Origin: Micavibrio sp. UBA6145 | GTDB lineage: Bacteria; Pseudomonadota; Alphaproteobacteria; Micavibrionales; UBA1664 | Assembly: GCA_002423205.1 (NCBI GenBank) | Contig: DIUZ01000020.1 | Coordinates: forward strand, 43,366-107,365 | Direction of reading: 5' to 3' | DNA length: 64,000 nucleotides | In this document: positions 62,550 to 64,000 of the stretch, piece by piece | How the letters are laid out: each line of letters starts with the position of its first letter | Numbering within the stretch: position 1 is the first letter of the stretch | Notes under the pieces: generated by a model | Database searches by the model: none | Seen by the model: only the letters and a program-made list of their open reading frames with translations | What the model was told of the DNA's origin: nothing | Translations under genes and position numbers: made by a program

Positions 62550-62993
62550 ATGCGCGAACTTTTATTCGTTTATTTCATTCTTGGCCTGGGCTATGCGCCG
62601 TTTACGGACCTGATCGTTTTGCCGTTTCTGGTGACGGTGGGTTTCTGTCTGTTCAGCGCCGGGCACATGCCGCTGTCGCGGTATACGGGCAGACCTTATA
62701 TGGGTGCCCTGCTCCTGACGCTGTTGTTCTTTTTCCTGTTTGCGCTGATCTATCCGGCATCGATCTGGTTTTCGACCTTCCGCTCGTTCCGGAGCATTGC
62801 CGACATCCTGTTTATCGGCGTGTTTCTGGTCGAGATGCTTGTGGGCGGTATTGTCGTATTATTGGCCGGATCGTGGATTTTGAAGGGCAACAGGCCATGG
62901 CGCTCATATATGATGGTTTTACCCATGGCCGTGACCCTTGCGGTGTACTGCATCTTTACCGCGTGGCGGCATCACATCGGGTATACGCCTTAA
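62550..62993 (+). CDS. Small membrane protein of unknown function
   Basis: 147 residues with about four membrane helices (about 5-37, 50-72, 86-108 and 119-138) separated by short basic loops. No family is recognised. It ends in a TTAA shared with the convergent ELM1-like gene. Confidence 0.65.
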   Translation: MRELLFVYFILGLGYAPFTDLIVLPFLVTVGFCLFSAGHMPLSRYTGRPYMGALLLTLLFFFLFALIYPASIWFSTFRSFRSIADILFIGVFLVEMLVGGIVVLLAGSWILKGNRPWRSYMMVLPMAVTLAVYCIFTAWRHHIGYTP

Positions 62994-63928
62994 GCCTTGC
63001 GGCGGTCGCGGATGGCCGCGGCGACAATTTCGGAATCGCGCAGCGGCGTATAATTCCAGTTTTCAATCGATCCCAGAAACGGGCGCGCAATACCGTCAAG
63101 TTCAAGCTTGGCGTGGAATTTGTTCAGGCGCGGGCTGCCGCCTTCCAGGTTGATGCGGTAGACCGGTTTACCCGTTGATGCGGCTTCGGACATCATCGAG
63201 ACACTGTCAGCCGTGACCAGAATGACATCTGCCAACGCCAGAAAGCCTTCATACGGGTTGTCGCCTTTACCGTCCCAGACATAGGCACCGGTGTCTTTGA
63301 GCCATGCCTGTAAAATCGTAAGATTATCCGACCCTGTGCGGCGCGATGCGGTAACCATCATGCCCGCGCCGTCAGTGGCCAGTTTTTTGAGTGACTCGCC
63401 AAGGCCGCCGGCGATGGTGCCGGACAATGTGTATGCCTTTGAATTACCACCCACCAGCACGGCGATGCGCGGGCGGCGCAGATGGCCGAGCCGGGGCTCC
63501 CAGTTCTTTTTGGCGATGTACATGCGCTCGGGCGTGATGCGGTTGGGTGCGGCGGTGGTGACAACCACGTTTTTGCCGCGGGCCGGGTCGTGCGCCGGAA
63601 CGGCGATCAGATCGAATGCGCGGCGTCGTGCGCGCGGGTCCTGCAGGCAGACGACCATGGTCTTGCCCTTTGATGCCCGTTTGACCCAGAGCGCGAGACC
63701 CGCTGCCTTGCGGCCGCCGGCAATCAGCACATCCGGCCAAGGGCCGTTCAGGGCGTCGCCGTCATAGCCATGTTTGATACCCAGATTGAGATAGGGTGAA
63801 ACCGTTTTCCACGGCTGCTTCAGGGTAAAGCGTTTGATTGTGGGCGTGACGCGCAACGCATCGCACACGCCAAGGCACTGGTTTTCCGTGCCGGTCAATC
63901 CACGTTCGACAAGAACCCAGACATCCAT
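62990..63928 (-). CDS. ELM1-like (mitochondrial fission ELM1 family) protein
   Basis: 312 residues of a family named after plant ELM1, common in alphaproteobacteria and of unknown role there. Visible family points are WVLVERGLTGTENQCLGVCDAL at the N-terminus, DVLIAGGRKAAGLALWV, VLVGGNSKAYTL, and VTADSVSMMSEAASTGKPVYRI, which together look like a GT-B glycosyltransferase fold. It begins six bases after the rpoD stop on the same strand. Confidence 0.87.
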   Translation of the reverse strand: MDVWVLVERGLTGTENQCLGVCDALRVTPTIKRFTLKQPWKTVSPYLNLGIKHGYDGDALNGPWPDVLIAGGRKAAGLALWVKRASKGKTMVVCLQDPRARRRAFDLIAVPAHDPARGKNVVVTTAAPNRITPERMYIAKKNWEPRLGHLRRPRIAVLVGGNSKAYTLSGTIAGGLGESLKKLATDGAGMMVTASRRTGSDNLTILQAWLKDTGAYVWDGKGDNPYEGFLALADVILVTADSVSMMSEAASTGKPVYRINLEGGSPRLNKFHAKLELDGIARPFLGSIENWNYTPLRDSEIVAAAIRDRRKA

Positions 63929-63934
63929 GGCGGA

Positions 63935-64000
63935 TTACGTGTCGAGGAACGAACGCAGTTTCTTGGAACGTGACGGGTGCTTGAGCTTGCGCAGCGCCTT
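63935..64000 (-). CDS. rpoD: RNA polymerase sigma factor RpoD, last 21 residues (cut by window edge)
   Basis: The reading frame from the window end gives KALRKLKHPSRSKKLRSF then LDT and a TAA stop. This is the conserved C-terminus of region 4.2 of primary sigma factors in alphaproteobacteria, just after the promoter -35 reading helix. Only the tail is present; RpoD is favoured over other sigma-70 members because of the HPSRSxKLRSFLD ending. Confidence 0.85.
   Translation of the reverse strand, partial: KALRKLKHPSRSKKLRSFLDT

Overview
The window looks like a chromosomal segment of a free-living alphaproteobacterium with a compact genome. Three things point that way: the GTTC-N7-GTTC SOS box in front of lexA, a lipoyl domain fused to PdhB, and the alphaproteobacterial neighbourhood set trpEGDC / tpiA-secG-pyrG / kdsA-eno-ftsB-pdhABC-lpd-lipA-coq10 / ntrYX-hfq-hflX / lpd-DUF484-xerC. 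Gene content is compatible with a Micavibrio-like or Rhodospirillales-like lineage, but that is inference. Genes are tightly packed with many ATGA overlaps, GTG and TTG starts occur, and no gene-free stretch exceeds 300 bases. The longest gaps are 10785-11065 (281 bases, AT-rich, between tpsB and tpsA, with no firm promoter) and 18041-18258 (218 bases, no clear element).

Layout. 1-6.1 kb (minus strand): ppiD-trpE-trpG-trpD-trpC followed by lexA, which is cut by the window edge. 6.2-8.9 kb (plus): tpiA-secG-pyrG. 9.0-18.0 kb (plus): a two-partner secretion locus, with a TpsB outer-membrane transporter and a 2324-residue TpsA exoprotein built from about fifteen 104-residue repeats. 18.3-30.7 kb: a periplasmic copper chaperone, mazG, hflX, hfq, a HAD phosphatase, a degenerate NtrX and its kinase NtrY, then ispDF-pgpA-cinA-glycosyltransferase on the plus strand, coq10/ratA, and a thioredoxin-fold/2OG-oxygenase fusion. 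30.7-43 kb: lipA, the pyruvate dehydrogenase operon (pdhA-pdhB-pdhC-hydrolase-lpd), ftsB, an APC permease, eno and kdsA. 43-46.7 kb: a hypothetical protein, xerC, DUF484 and a second lpd. 46.8-51.8 kb: an unusual nucleotide/nucleobase cluster with a 972-residue LOG/Ham1-like fusion, a Fcy1-type cytosine deaminase, a divergent second deaminase carrying a large unknown domain, and an I78-type lipoprotein. 51.8-64 kb: a soluble two-PAS chemoreceptor, ugd, uvrA, a DUF2059 protein, ssb, tRNA-Leu(CAA), a Cys/Met-type PLP enzyme, glutamate-type dehydrogenase, trxB, a small membrane protein, an ELM1-like protein and the last codons of rpoD.

How it fits together. Most of the window is core metabolism and information processing: tryptophan, CTP, isoprenoid, KDO and lipoate synthesis, pyruvate oxidation, DNA repair and redox. 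In many alphaproteobacteria kdsA directly follows pyrG. Here the kdsA-to-hflX block lies in the opposite order and orientation, with the giant TPS locus and several small genes sitting at the pyrG-side junction, which suggests an inversion. The most novel-looking material is the TpsA repeat architecture, the 46.8-51.3 kb nucleotide cluster, the NtrX protein with a broken ATPase domain, the repeat-rich pdhA upstream region, and a perfect palindrome in front of the chemoreceptor gene.
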